A stretch of DNA of 64,000 bases, from contig NC_092576.1 in the NCBI RefSeq assembly GCF_037975245.1, forward strand, positions 3,221,501 through 3,285,500, in the 5' to 3' direction. Position 1 is the first letter of the stretch. Each line of letters begins with the position of its first letter. Origin of the DNA: Apostichopus japonicus (taxonomy: Eukaryota > Echinodermata > Holothuroidea > Aspidochirotida > Stichopodidae). This document shows positions 40,401-55,400 of this stretch, in pieces. The translations under genes were made by a program, and so were the position numbers. A model generated the notes under the pieces. The model had not been told where the DNA came from. It saw nothing but the letters and a program-made list of their open reading frames with translations, and made no database searches.

Positions 40401-43400
40401 AGAAAGAGGGATTACAGTCCAATCAGAGCGTGAATACTATTTCTCGTGATTAAAATACATATTCATACTTGAACCTTTATTACGCAAAGCACGCACATGA
40501 ACAGGAGCTATACAGCAACTACTACTACAACAATTAACACAACTAAGTGCAGATCTAAGTGGTATTCCTAATTATTTCAATCTCACACAGCAAAAAATAG
40601 TAGAAAAGTATATTGATAAGTACAATTCTTTTTGCAGGGAAGAATGCTCCCAGACCTTTCTATACGGGTAGTCGTCTTCAACGATCCACGGTTATTCTCT
40701 TCCTTTGTATATAAATCCATATCTGACCATGACAACAAAAACAACATCAGCAATTAATAAAGTAACCCTCCATATAACGGTCTAGTTGGGGTACAGCTGC
40801 ATGACTGATCCCATTATTATAACCGATCTCTTTATTAATGATGTTGCTACACATGATGTTAAATGACACTCTAATTATCTATTTAAATAGGCTGCGCTCC
40901 TCCTCATTCCCCTTCCCCGCCAGCTTAGAAACAAAGGCAGGTCGGTGTATTAACAATGGTTGGTAACATCGTCATAGTTTGTGATGACTTCAGCATAAAT
41001 AGCTCTACACAAACTAATGCAATAACTTAAGCATGACGGAAGGCTTAGAATCTTTAATGGAACAATAATATCAACAAATACATATTTCTATTTCGTGATT
41101 ACAACTGTTTTTGAGAAACCAACAAATTTGAAGAAATGTTTAACCCCTCATGTGCGTCATTAAATTGTGTTGATTTGGGGATGCTTACTGGTTTACTACC
41201 CACAATTCTCTACAACAGAAAGTCCCATGATTCCTCAACACTTGAAAACTCCCGAAGTCGCATAGCACATTTAGAACAATTTGGGCTTTCATGTTATCCA
41301 TTGTTGCTATCATGATACCTCCTATAGTATGTACAACTTTCAAATCTTTTTATCATTATATAGCAACAATCAACAGTCAAAATATCCTGATAAAATGTTG
41401 ACTCAGTATTTCTGAATAAAACGCTCAAGATATTAAGATATAAAAGTTTCAGAATAAAGCAACGATAATTCGACAATATATGGATAGAGAGAGCCGACAT
41501 TTCTAGAATGGAAATTTTGACTTAATAATATATTGTAGTCCATGTCTATTGTCACTATAGGAGTAACAAAAGTAAGATCATTCTACGGAACGATTCACTT
41601 TTTCTTTAGTCTTCCTACAACATCGTGTAATTGTCATAGCTTGTCTGTAAATAGAAACTGATCTAACTGACGTCTTTATATCAACATAATCTTTTCCAGC
41701 CAATTTAGTCAATATTTGAATATACACTATGTACATCTTGACACAAGCAAGACAATCGGGTGCGTCCAAATCGGCAGCGGGATTGTCTGAACCGAGAGAA
41801 GGCTTAAATTATCTTGGTGGATATTTTCCTAATGCCAAACTCTTGCCATGGTTTGAACAGTTTATTCAGATCAATTAAGATTAACTGTTAAAAAAAAAAT
41901 TTTGGTTAACGAATATATCTAATACATGGATATGTTATTCAACTAGAACTGAAAATATAAATAATAGTAGATCAATGGACTCAGATCGGAGAAAGTTATG
42001 TACACGACTAGATTTACCGATCCCAGATGATAATATTGTAAATATTTCATTTCGTAATCATTAATCGTTCTACATGTATTCAGACATTACCAAATCTTCC
42101 CCCACAAACCGGTTGCCCGATAGCCTCGATCAATCGTCGTTTTGACGAGACTTAACATTAGTTCCCGCCAACAACAGAGAATTTTGCTAACCAACGTCAC
42201 GATTTTGAACCAAAACCACATAAATTGCCTTTCTAACCCGACCGGGAAATCATTTCGCCGTTTGGAGGGGTCATTTGGGGGAGGGGTTGTTGGGTAGGGG
42301 CAGCTGCTAAACCCCTTTTCTCCAGTGTAGCATCCCTGTAATCGCTGCATTAACAGACACCACAACAGTACAGAGCTTCGGGTAAAGTTTCAAATGCACT
42401 GTGCGGGCTGGTTCCCATCGTATATGTATATGTCTTTCCACTCATTAGCACCCAGTCGTTGTCGAATAATACAGCAAACCTACCGCTCACTCCATTACGA
42501 TGAACTATACGCTCATTTCATCACGTACGAGCCATCGTGGCATATTTGTGTACTATTCCTGTTTACAATGCGCGCACACACTGTCATATATACCAATGGC
42601 AGGCAATATGTTATGACTACTCCTGCATATTCTCACTTATTATTTTAGGCCATGGCACATTATACTGAGTTTATTTTAGAGTTAAATCATTTACTTCTAC
42701 GTAACGGTCCCCTCAACCGAGACAGCCTAGGAATGAACTTACAACATTACAACTCAAGTAAATGAAGGTCCCAATCTTCAGTAATATGAGGACTTTTATG
42801 TCGACATGATATGGTCGCAAGTTGCTATTTATGATACCAAATTTTTGTACATGTATGGGATGAGATATACAGGGCATATCGCAGTTATGCCATGACTAAG
42901 TATGTTTATCTTTCCTTTAACGGTAATCATGACAAAAGTAAAGTATCGCTTGGAAGTATCTCTCAAGTACGTCATTTTGACAACTTAAACCAATGGAAGG
43001 AGTCACATGCTTGAGTTTCCATCATATTCAAGTTTAACGGTAGGTAACATGGAAGTTGAGTCCACATTTTCACACATAGCTACAGCCACTGTAGAGTGAC
43101 ATCTTTATATGCAATACAGTTGTCTAAAACAAAAATATTCTTATGGCTGGCCGATGATTTAAGGGACACTTCCGGTGCTTTTTTGGAGTAGATTAATAAA
43201 GATTAAAAATAACATATATCGCAATGACCACATCAGCCCTGTCCTCCTGGATCTGCACTGGTTGCCTTGTGAGAAGAGGATTCGTTTTCGAATCGTTACA
43301 TACGTGTACAAATATTTGTACAACATTGCTCCACACTATCTACAAGAACTTTTACAGACCTACACACCTAGCCGGGTTCTCCGCTCTGCCTCTAATTCCA

Positions 43401-46400
43401 CGCTACTTGTGACGTTCCCTCCCAAGAAGTGGGCTGGGAGATCAGCGTTTCTCCATGTCGCCCCAGTGATGTGGAACAACTTACCTCGGGCTGTCAGAGA
43501 CTCTCCTTCCCTACTTGTGTTTAATTTAAGAAATGCTTGAAGACTAATTTCTTTGAATAATTTGTCCAATTTTTTTTTTTTGTCTTGTAAAGCGCATAGA
43601 ACTTTTGGATTATGCTCTATATAAATAACGGGGTAACAATAATAATATATCAAAGTACCGTTAATTTGGACTCAAGATCACAGATAAGATCTAACCAAGA
43701 GAAAGAGAGAGAGAGAGAGAGCTGCAATACAGATAAAGTGTTCGTTGACAGATGTAACCAGCCCTCTCCTAACACACACAGTCCTCTACTGTGTTGCTCT
43801 GATTCTGTGTAACGTGTAAGTTGCTTACCATCATCAGCGGGTTGGGATATTTAGTATTCAGTTAGTATTCAATGTATTCAGTAGTATTCAGTTAGTATTC
43901 AGTAGTATTCAGTGTCCGGTACGATGCAGGAGTCAAAATTTGTCATACAAATGGTTGTTATCTGATTTTGATCAGCTTAACCCACACTATCCCTATTGAA
44001 TATTGCTATATATTTGTATATAAGGACAATCTTACTATTCATTGCAGGACCTTTATTCTCTACTACAAAAGGCACAAAAAATAACAGAAGTTTCTACAAG
44101 TTTTCTAAATAGCGCCATTATTTATGTTCAAACTTTGAACCAACAAAACAATGCACTACATCGCGCGCTTACTCCAGAGCCTAGCCACATACGTTTACGG
44201 CTCTGGCGTAGTCCTAGCAAAGATATTCAACCTTCGGAAGGTGAATTATCTTTGGTACTAGTAAAAGTACTATACTCTTAACAATATCTCCCCCTCCATT
44301 CCCGCCAGTAAGGTGCCGTAAAAGTAAAACAATAGATAATTAGGTCTACATGGCGGCTATTTAATTATCCGATTGATTCTATAATCAAGGTAAGTAAGCA
44401 TATGGTGTAGGCGTAGTCTAATTAGCCTAGGCGAAGTTATCCTAGTATGTATGTATGTATGTATGTATATGTGATCTTCCCGCAAGCAGGAACTCGCGAA
44501 AGTAAGCCATGGAGGAATTGGAAATTGGAAATAAGTCAAACGTACTTTAGCCGTTACTACCTACTTCTTACTCTTGTACGAGGCTAGGACGAAGACCTTA
44601 CATGTGTTAGGCATAGCCAATGGCAGGTTAACTGCCAAATGGCATCTCATTGATACTAAGCCAGCTTACAGTTACAGATATCGAGAATTGCATAGGGTAG
44701 GCCTAACGTTAGCTACGGTATGCAGAGTGGGAAATCTAAGTTCAAAACTTAAAAATTAGGCAGTGGATATAGGCCTATAGCCGTCAGATGGTTCCCGATT
44801 CCAGTTTACTATTTAGCCGTCACTTCAAAACTGAACAAAAAAAAAACCCAAAAAGAAACAAAAATGAAAAAAACTGAAAAAATTGTTTTTTAAAAATAAA
44901 TAAAAGTCCGCAAGATTGATAACTGCGCATGTCAGACGGAAGTGACGGCTGAATAGTCAACTGGAATCGGGAACCGTCTGACGGCTATATTATATAGGGC
45001 CTAGGCCTATATCCACTTCGTAAAAATTACATCAGAGAACGACCCAACATTGTGCGTTAGGGTTAGTTGTTACTTTGTTAAGTGTTATTAATATTACTAG
45101 TATTAGTAATACTGGCATTTGGAAATCTTACTCCTTGAAAATAACCCAAATTACCTCAGTATGATACTACTACTCTCTGGGACCTGACCTGTCTGAGCTC
45201 ATTGGCCCAGAGCATAGCAAACAGCATCCAAAGTCAACGTATGTATACTTAGGCCTACACTACAGTTAACCAATAGACGAATATCAATTTAGGGGTATGA
45301 AAGAACTTGACACGGCAGACATTTTGTGGTCAAATTCTGCTCAATTGTACGTTGTGTAGTGACAGAACAATAAACATTTTGAGATTATTACATTTCTGAG
45401 GAACTACACATGAAAAACGCATAGGCCTACAGTTGAGTGATTTGGATTTTTCGTTGACGGACATCGTTAATCAAATACTTAAGTGCATCATCAATCATGA
45501 ACCCACCATGCTACTGCTACTAGTGTAGGCTTAACTGCCCAAGGCTAACATAATGCGGAATGGGGAGAGGAACTAGTAGTACTACTTGATAACAATTAAC
45601 ATGTGTTACTGTTAGAATTTGAAGTTTCATTCATCACTTCAGTCACAAGAATGGGTTTGTCAGTTACTTAAATAAGCCTATGAGTTACGATCGAGTAGCC
45701 CACATCATACATGTGACATTGAAAGAAACAGTTTGTGAATTGTTTGATCATAAGTTAGGAGCTGCATGGGCTATTGCAATTACATCCTTGCTTTAAACTC
45801 TAAATTTGTATTCAGCTTCAGGCCAATTCTGTTTTTATCATATGCTGAAATTTGATCAAAAATTTAAGAAATGTTAGTTACTGATTGTTACAGTCACCGT
45901 CCCTTAAGGATTTTTCGTTGAGCAATGTGTTAGTGGCCTGCCGTATCGGCGTCCCACGCCTTTCTTTCCAAAAAGAAATTTCATGTCTTGTTATGGTTTT
46001 ACCATGGCAACGATAGTCTGGTCCGAAGAAGTTACTGTAATAAATTAGTGGGTTCAGTCCCAAAGGGAGACATAAGGTATTAATTTGATATATTGTTAAT
46101 GGTAACTTGAAGGTCACAAATGTTTGATAATCTATTTACTGTGGCTCTGTGTATTTTCTCGTAGGCCGGTTGAAATCTGCTCTCTGATACATTGCATCAT
46201 ATTCATATGTACAGTAGGCTACAGTGTGTAAGACGTACCCTCTGCTATAACTGCAGTGTGTTATTATTAAGGCCTAAGCTTATTGTTTTGGGTGTCAATG
46301 CATACTGTTTACTCTGTGTGCTTATGCACTGTAGATTCATGCCCCATAGCATACATATTATCAACGTATAAACTTAGCATCAGTTTCAACTTCACTGTAT

Positions 46401-49400
46401 GGAAGCTCAGGTGTCAGTGTATCTTGGTCGCAAGCTTGTTTCTTTTAATTGTTCTGGAACTACACACTAACTACATTTGCCTTTACAGTGCCGATATGAC
46501 TGTATTGTTTTGCATTTATGGTTAAAGCAGTAGAGTGGTTTCACTTACAGCACTTTAATTTCCTTATAAAGGTTAAGATTGTTGCTTCTCATTTTCAGTT
46601 TTGACAGTTTTATAGTTAGTATAGAGCAACACAACAAAGCACTTTAACCAGTACAACACAAATTATTTTCTTGGCTGCAGCCCGCTAAACTGATATTTTG
46701 CTTTACTTACTTATCTAATATAACCATGGAGCTCTGTTAATAGCTACATGATATAACCTAGACTAGGCCTAGAGGCTATCATGGTACTTGTAGACTGTAG
46801 GTGATCTCTTAATTGTGTTAATGTGTGTATCTTTCATCACCAGCGTGTAACTCACATTCTGAAAAAGGGAAAAATCCAAGAGAAATTAATGTGAGATGCC
46901 AGGGAATATTTTATGTTAAAATTTTGTGTTGCAGTTTTGTAGGCTGTCAATTTTGATCTGTGATATAACATGATTCATGTGTGCAAACACTGTGATACAT
47001 TTTTACACTTGTAATTGTATAGCAACATGAAGATTTTACATACAATTTTTTAATGTGATACCAGAAGTTATTCCCCTCAAGCCATGTCCATTAACTCATG
47101 TATCTGGACCCTGGCTCACCTTGGCTACTTTAAAAATTGTTGCTTCTTTGGGTGTATTTGGGTCTATTTATTATGTAAAGAGCAGAGCTGACATGAGTTT
47201 GTTTCCTAGCCTAACACTAGTAACATATTTTATAACGTCATCACGTTATTTTATATACAATCAATTTAGGTTAGGTAAAGTGAAGTAAACTTTCAAAATT
47301 TCAGTTTTGCATTCAACAAATATGAATAAAGGAAAGAGATGCTTAGGGTTGACAATGATGTCACCAACTTCCTACACTTTTATTTCTCTTTATGTTATAA
47401 TGTAAGTTGGATTATACTTTACTCTTTAACCCAAGGCATAATTCATGCCCCCATATCATTCCCCAATATTTTGCCTGCCTCCAATTAATCCCAGATCCCC
47501 AGGTACTTATCGTTATGCCTGCTGATAGCTGAAATCCAAACATATCACTTAGATTAGATTAAAGTGATAATTGTGCTTAATAAATCATACTGTACCTGTC
47601 ATATTCAGTTTATTTACTTTGTTGTTTTTGTTTTATTTTTTATATTTTTTTTAAATGTTACCTAAATTGGTGTTTTGCATTGTATTACGTATACCAACAT
47701 GATAATTGGTTACAAGATAAGACTGAACCAACACTAAATCCATATGCTTTGTTTGCTTAATTTCTTCACTACAGATACCAATATGTCATCTGTCGCTCAA
47801 GTTTTCCTTCAATAAGGTCCAACATGGTGACGTCCTGCTCAAATCTGGTCTTTGCTTGCCACCCCTCTCATCACTAGAGAAGATATCTATAAATGAGGGA
47901 TCCGGGAACCTCATTAGTGAGGATAACGTCATAGGACTATTGAACTACATACAGTCTGAGAAATTCAGAGAACTTTGGTGAGTAAATCAAAGAAAAACTA
48001 ACTGAGTTGTCATCAGTAATTAAACAGGTACTAATAATTAATTATGTTATATTGCTATGATGTCTTCAGACTGAGTTAGTCCTTGGGAAGTGAATCTTAA
48101 TTTAAGATGATAAAATCAGCTGATTGGTAGTCTAGGACACTTTTAATGATCAGAGACAATTGGTGAGCATCACAATCTGAATCATTATTTATTTGGGGAT
48201 CGCTGTGGACCGGAATGGAAACAAAATAAATCAAGTTATGCCTTCTTTAAATTGTGTGCATGCAAAATGACTTTATTACTAAACAGCATCATATCAAACC
48301 TGAACACATTTAACAACTTAACTACTCAGTCAGGACTTTACATATTTAAACTATTGACAAAGAAATAATAAGTCAGTGATGGCTCTATTTAAAGGTATGT
48401 TGTATTGGCCTAAATATGCTAGATGTTCAAATATGGTGTACTGTACCTTTGGTCAAAATTCTTCAACGGTTTTTATTACATCATTCAAGGAAATTTTCCT
48501 CACTGGGACATTCAGTTATCTTGTGTGTTCCTTAAAAATGTCTGAGAACAATTTGGAGAGTAAAGACCTCCAGGAAAGTACTTTGTGAAAACTTCTAGCA
48601 ATTATAGCGTGCTATGATTTAGGGCCTATACTGACTACCTTTAATTCTTTCTACTCACAGCAGAGGAATTGATAGTTAAACCTGGAAATGAAATACAAAA
48701 GCACAATGTGTCCTTTTTTTTCATGTGCAATCACCACCTCCTCCCCCCTCCCCCCCAGCCATCCCCTCCCCAGCAACGTTACTTAAACGAAGAACCAATG
48801 GAGAGTGATAGGTTACCTCTCTGCTGTATCTACCTTTAATTTACTTGATTGACAAGTATCTTGATAACATTATTAGCTGTTGTGTTAATCACTAATGTTA
48901 ATTATGATCTACAACTGATGTTAATGTGTATAAATGAAATTAAATAGTTAAATTGATATTTAAGTTTACTAATTAAAGTCATTTTATTACTTTGTATTAT
49001 TTTCCTTTACTGTTACAGGTTCTTCAACTGTAAACTGCCTGAATTCATCAGACCTGGGATAATACCAGAAACAGCAAAATCAAGACAGATTAAAGGTATT
49101 TTATACACAGGTCAAGTAAGGTCATTACAGATGAGTGATAAATGTTAAATAATACTTAAACTAGGATTCAACATTTTACCTGACTATCTTTTAATCAGTG
49201 TAAACAATACTCTGTATAAAGTAACAAATCTAATTCAAACATTGTCTTTGAGTTGACTTTCAATACCTCAAGGTCATTTGGATTAGGGACATTTTGTGTG
49301 TAACTGGGGTAATGATGAAGCTCTGTTACGTAGTATGTCTTGCCAGAGTTATATTTGGTTGTTTTCGGTGTTGTGGTGTTACAAGGTGCTGGGCTAAGTT

Positions 49401-52400
49401 TTCGTTAACTTGAACCAGGCTTTAGATTGGATTTTCTTGGCTAAAACTGCTTGAATTAAGACTTCATCTACCAGATTAGCAGAAGAGTTAGCTCCCCCCC
49501 CCATTTCCCTCCCCACTCTTTCTTCCCTCAATCATAACACTGATTGTAAATTAATGAAGTGATCAATGTTTTCTTAACTTACTCATAATTTATTGCTATG
49601 AACTGAAAGAATTTAATTCACTGCAAAATATTTCCTATGAGAAACAAAATCGACCAATTATTGAATTTTACAAAGAAAAACAAAACTGCTCAGTAGAGGC
49701 TTTAACATGGAAGTTAAGGGAGCTGTTCATAAACATTGAATCATTCACATTCACTTCCTGCCCTCTCTCCCCTCCCTCACATAATAACTCCATCCTTCAT
49801 CATTATTGTTGGAAAATGAAGCAATTGTAACTCAGTAATTCCTATTGTTTTGTACTCTTGCTTCCTGTAAGTTCCCGATAATGAATTGCGATAAATTATA
49901 CTTTCCTGGCAAGACTGGCAACATCCCAAAGTGATTGGCTATATTAATGGTAATCCATGTTGCTAAGTTCATTCAACATATAACACAACATTTGTTTTAA
50001 GTCAATTTTTTTTTTTTATTGTTCCTTTCCTCACAGTCCTGTGGCCAAGCCATGTCAGTCAACTTGATCTACACTCTGGTGAATGGAGGAAGGTTGGTGT
50101 TAACAAGCAGCATAATCTGGAAATTGAAGGAATATTATAATAAAATCCTTTGTTAGATTCAACCACTAACTATATAGAAACAAGTTAACAGTAGAAGATG
50201 AATATTAATGAGTGATATTGCTTTGTGAATCACATCCTCTCCTTCCCAAGAACTTAAACCCACCCAACACTATTCAGTCACTCTTCAGTAGCTGTGAAAT
50301 AATTAGGGTGATATTAATTAACAGTAGATGATGAATATTAATGAGTGATATTGCTTTGTGAATCACTTTCTCTCCTTCCCAAGAACTTAAACCCACCCAA
50401 CACTATTCAGTCACTCTTCAGTAGCTGTGAAATAATTAGGGTGATATTAATTAACAGTAGATGATGAATATTAATGAGTGATATTGCTTTGTGAATCACT
50501 TTCTCTCCTTCCCAAGAACTTAAACCCACCGAACACTCTTCAGTCACTCTTTAGTAACTGTGAAATAATTAGAGTGATATTAATTAACACATTTGAACAT
50601 AAAATGTGAAAGACAACAAATTGTTTAAACTATTTCTATTTATCGTGAGTTTTCCGATGAAGGAGTTATAATTTGTTTATTCCTACTTCCTATTGTCATC
50701 AGAAGTCTAAATTTACCCTGAAATTGATGTAAGAAGTAATTCAATGAAACTGACAAGATTTTCACCAAATATACCAGGACTGCCACAGATGAATGATTTA
50801 TTGTTATGTAGAGTAATATTACAACATCTGCTCTGATTATACCATGATATCATAATAATAAATAAATATACCAGGACTGTCACAGATGAATGATTTATTG
50901 TTATGTAGAGTAGTATTACAACATCTGCTCTGATTATATCATGATATCATAATAATAAATAAATATTCCAGGACTGTCACAGATGAATGATTTACTGTTA
51001 TGTAGAGTAGTATTACAACATTTGTTCTGAATTATATCATGATATCATAATAATAAATAAATATTCCTTTATTTCACAGGCTGATGACATCCAGACAATT
51101 AAATCGCTGTGTTCAGGTACTGTGGCCATTGATAATAGGACCAGTGAGTCAGTACAGAGGTCAGTCATAGAGGTCCTGGTGAAAGCATCCAATCATGACG
51201 TAAGTACAACTTAAAGGGGTATCGTGGAATGAACCAAATCTAAGTTCTACAGTATTGTTAATGTTTTAACGTCTTAAACTATATTGTGAACATTGTGTGT
51301 ACTTGGACATGAATTTGACAAACAAATTAAAAATTAATGTAGTAAAAACAAAGATAAAGTCTAAAGGGAATGGTAATAGTGACCTATAAAACCCTCGTTA
51401 ATATTTTATCAATTAAATCTTTAATTGTTTGTAAACAAAAGGTGACTCTGAATTTCAAACAAGGTAACACTAATAAATAAACGGACTTGAGATGTGAATG
51501 TTCCATCTCTCATGAATTATAAAGCCCATGAAGACGGCATTAATTAACAATTGATTAAATAATTAGCAGGTTTAAATTACTTACAATGTTCATGCTCTCT
51601 ATCAGATGATTGGAGAGAACCATAGAGTAAATTGAACAAGTAGCCAAATTTGTAAACAATCAATAAGATTATAATTATAAACAATAAAGGAAAATAATAA
51701 ATTAGTATCAAACAACCAAAACGAGGAATCGATTGAAGATTTACAAAACAAATGTAAAATATAATCAAATTCAGACTGATTTAATAAGTTGCATGATGCT
51801 TAATTGTTGAATTATTGAAAGGAAATTTAATTAGAATCTCTGTGTTTAATTCTCTAACCTGAAAATAAACTCTTTTCTGTTTAGTAATTCTGTGAAGTAG
51901 TTAAGTTATGTTGGAGGGTCTTTATATATTTACATTCCAGTATTCATGTAAACCTGTAGCCAGATATGATTAGACTGAAATCAAATAATGTCCATCAATT
52001 AAACCAAAAATAAATTTAATATGCTATAGACTTTACATAGAATAATAATTTATAAAAGAAAAGAAACAATGGTTTTCAAAGAAAAAACAATGGTTTTCCC
52101 TGCAACATTAACAATGAGCTTCACAAAGGCAAAAGACTATTAATTATATTTACTAGAATTAATGAACGTTAAATAATTTTTAATCTAACATCTTACCCTA
52201 CAATGGTCCTTTTGATGATACGAGAGAATAACATGAAATTAACAAATTAAAATAAACAGAATAAAGATAAGGAATATAACTTAATTGAGGAACCACAAAC
52301 AGAGAAAAGAATAACAACTTCTTAGGCCTGGATGATCTCTGAGCCTTTTGTGTTTCTAATTAATTGAACTAACTTTTAATAACAGTTGGACTAAGAGAAA

Positions 52401-55400
52401 AAATACAACAGAAACATCCTGGTTATTGTGTTTGGATTCTAACTAAACACCTCTACGCCCCATCATTCCTCTTCTAGGCTCAATAAGTTGACCACAATTA
52501 ATCCCTCACCCCCCCCCCCCCAAAAAAAAATCTGGCATATGTGACTGACAGTAGCTATTAATTCATTATTCAGTAATTATAATGTCCAACTGTGTCAAAC
52601 ACTTATTTTATTAGGTTCTAACCTCTCCCCAGCATCCACCACAATACATCCTGATTAATTAGAATGAATCTAAAATAACAGAACCTAAAAAATAGAACAT
52701 CATCCCTGATTCAAATCCATGTAAACGATACACCCTGCATACACCCGGTCACATTAACAACCCCTCCCCACCCTTCTCGTTTTCTGTATGTAATATTGCT
52801 ATAAATCCAATGCTGCCTTAATCCCAGACAAAAGTAAGTATTAACTAAAAACTAACAAAAGTAATTTAAAGCTAATGCATTCATTTGAGACCCATAGCAG
52901 TATAATTCCAACCATTATGACCCTCTCCCCTCCCCCGCAACACTCCCCATATCCCCATCTATTGTTATTAAACTAACCCTGATTACACCTCAGTAAAGAG
53001 ATAATTGAACACCTCTACAAATTCAGGTTTCAATGTATTATAGTTTTGTTCTTACCCTATACTAGAATAACTTACAACTGAACAGTAAAATAACCCATAC
53101 CACTAACAGAATACGTAATACAACCCCCCCCCCCCCCCACCTGACCCTGAACCACAGCACACCCTCCTGTTCCCCTTTTGTTCAATAATCTTACAACACT
53201 GTGTCTATTTACAGTAAAGTAATATATTAGTGTAACTGTGCACTTTAACCAAACACACCCCCTTTACACCAATTTGAATATTAAACTGGCCCCACTATAA
53301 CCCCCTCCAACCCCAGGACCATTAGTACTTCATTAGTTATAACAAAAATAGTCAACTCATAAACATTATTGTAAAATAATAACAGATGTTTCTGATATTA
53401 TGATATAATTATTAATATTATATTTATTATTTACTTTCCTTCAGATTCCTATATTCAGTGTGGATCTAGTCCGTTCCTTTAACAAGGTTGATGAAGATGA
53501 TATTACTCTCTACTCTGGTCTCTCTCTACCAATCATAACATCAATAGAGAGGATGAGCATAGTAACAGAGGCAGGGAGAGAAATGAATAAACATGAAGTT
53601 AATGGAATATTAAACTATCTACAACACTCTCAAAGATTCAAGCAACTGGTGTAAGTATAATTAATAAATATGTAAATAATATTAGTAATTAATAAAATAA
53701 CTAATTAATGTTAATGATGTAAACAAGATAGGAATGATTAATATAGTTATATTTAGTAATTACTGAAGGATTTATTGATAGGTTTAGAAAATTGTAGAAT
53801 AAATACAAATAAATGAAGAAGAAATTGAATAAAGAAATCAACTAACAATGAAAGAACAGTCATCAGGTAAGGAATATAATTAATAGGAGAGTAAAATAGA
53901 GACTAAATGAGTCAGAATAACATAAATTCAAACAATAAATTCTTCAGAAAAATGAAATTTGTTGAAATAATAGGTGTTATAAATTTGAAGATAGGAAGCT
54001 CTAGCTTAAACTTAAATGCAATAATTCTAATTGAAACAATAACAAAAGTTAAGATGTAATTAGACCACTAGAATAAAATATCATCATCTTAGAGTAAAAT
54101 AGATAAATTTGCCAAAAGTCAACTCAAAATAATAAACAAAAACAAACTGTGATCATTTAGATTAATAGGAAACTTTTACAGGAGATTAAAAAAGAATCAA
54201 AACCAAAAACACAATCAAGTTTGAATGTTGAAGCTCAATATTTCCTCTTAATTGATATAATTGGTGCATATTGATGTTAAAGTTAAGAAAAACACATTGA
54301 TATAAATTAAACAGATTGTAATTGCCTTCATCCATCCATATGGCACACCCTCTCAACTATATATACCTAAGCTTTCCCTTATCCCCCTTCCTACCCACCC
54401 CACCCGCCAACCAATACCTCTATGCAGGACCGCTTACCCCATTTTCATAATCTATGATTATAGCACATGGGTTACCTTTTTAACAACACCCTTCACTCCA
54501 CCCCCCCAGTTCTCCTTCCATCACACAATTCTCATCCCTCCCATCTGATCAACAACATGTCTTCACCTCCTCCAATCATTTCCCCCCCCCCCCCCCCGTT
54601 CAACAAAATACTTGTGATGAATGCATCTTATTAACTAACCCACATAACATTACAGTTAATCCACACACAATAGAAACCAATAAAACATCAGTCTGTATGT
54701 AAACAACATTCAACAAATATATTCTCATCTTTCTCCAATTGCAGTACATACAAATATAAACCCTTTGACCCCCCCCCCCCCCCGTTCAACACAATACTTG
54801 TGATGTATGCATCTTTTTAACTAACCCACATAACATTACAGTTAATCCCCACACAATAGAAACCAAGAAAACATCAGTCTGTATGTAAACAACATTCAAC
54901 AAATATATTCTCATGTATCTCCAATTACAGTACATACCAATATAAACCCTCCCTCCCCCCCCCCCACCAACTGCCACTATCCTCCATTTTCATAATCTAT
55001 GTTTATGGCACATGGGTTATATCGTTAAACAATACTCCCAATACACCCACGTCCACCTTCCCCCCACACCCGCACACACACCCTTTACCCACCCTTCTCT
55101 CCCTCATATAACAAGACAGTGATGTATGCATATTATTAACTAACACTACAGTTTTCTCCTTTCACCTACACCACCACCTTACCAACCTTCGATCCCCACT
55201 GCCCCACTACCAAAACCCCTTTCACACCACATCTTCCCAGCACCACTCCTCCCTGCACCACCCCTCCCTGCACCACCCCTCTCTGCACCAACCCTCACTG
55301 CACAAACCCTGACTGCACAAACCCTCCCCACCATCTCACCCCCCAGCACACAAGGCCAACGACCCTTCCATTATCTATATATACTGTACATTGTGTTTTC

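Larger units (their letters stand above)
39644..47774 (+). other. 8.1-kb intron after the NACHT exon
   Basis: Opens with GTAAGT and closes with TTCTTCACTACAG. It contains the LINE at 43.2 kb, short repeats at 43.7-43.9 kb, the fold-back element at 44.8 kb and the possible minus-strand GPCR tail at 46 kb. No additional cassette exon was found in it. Confidence 0.7.
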
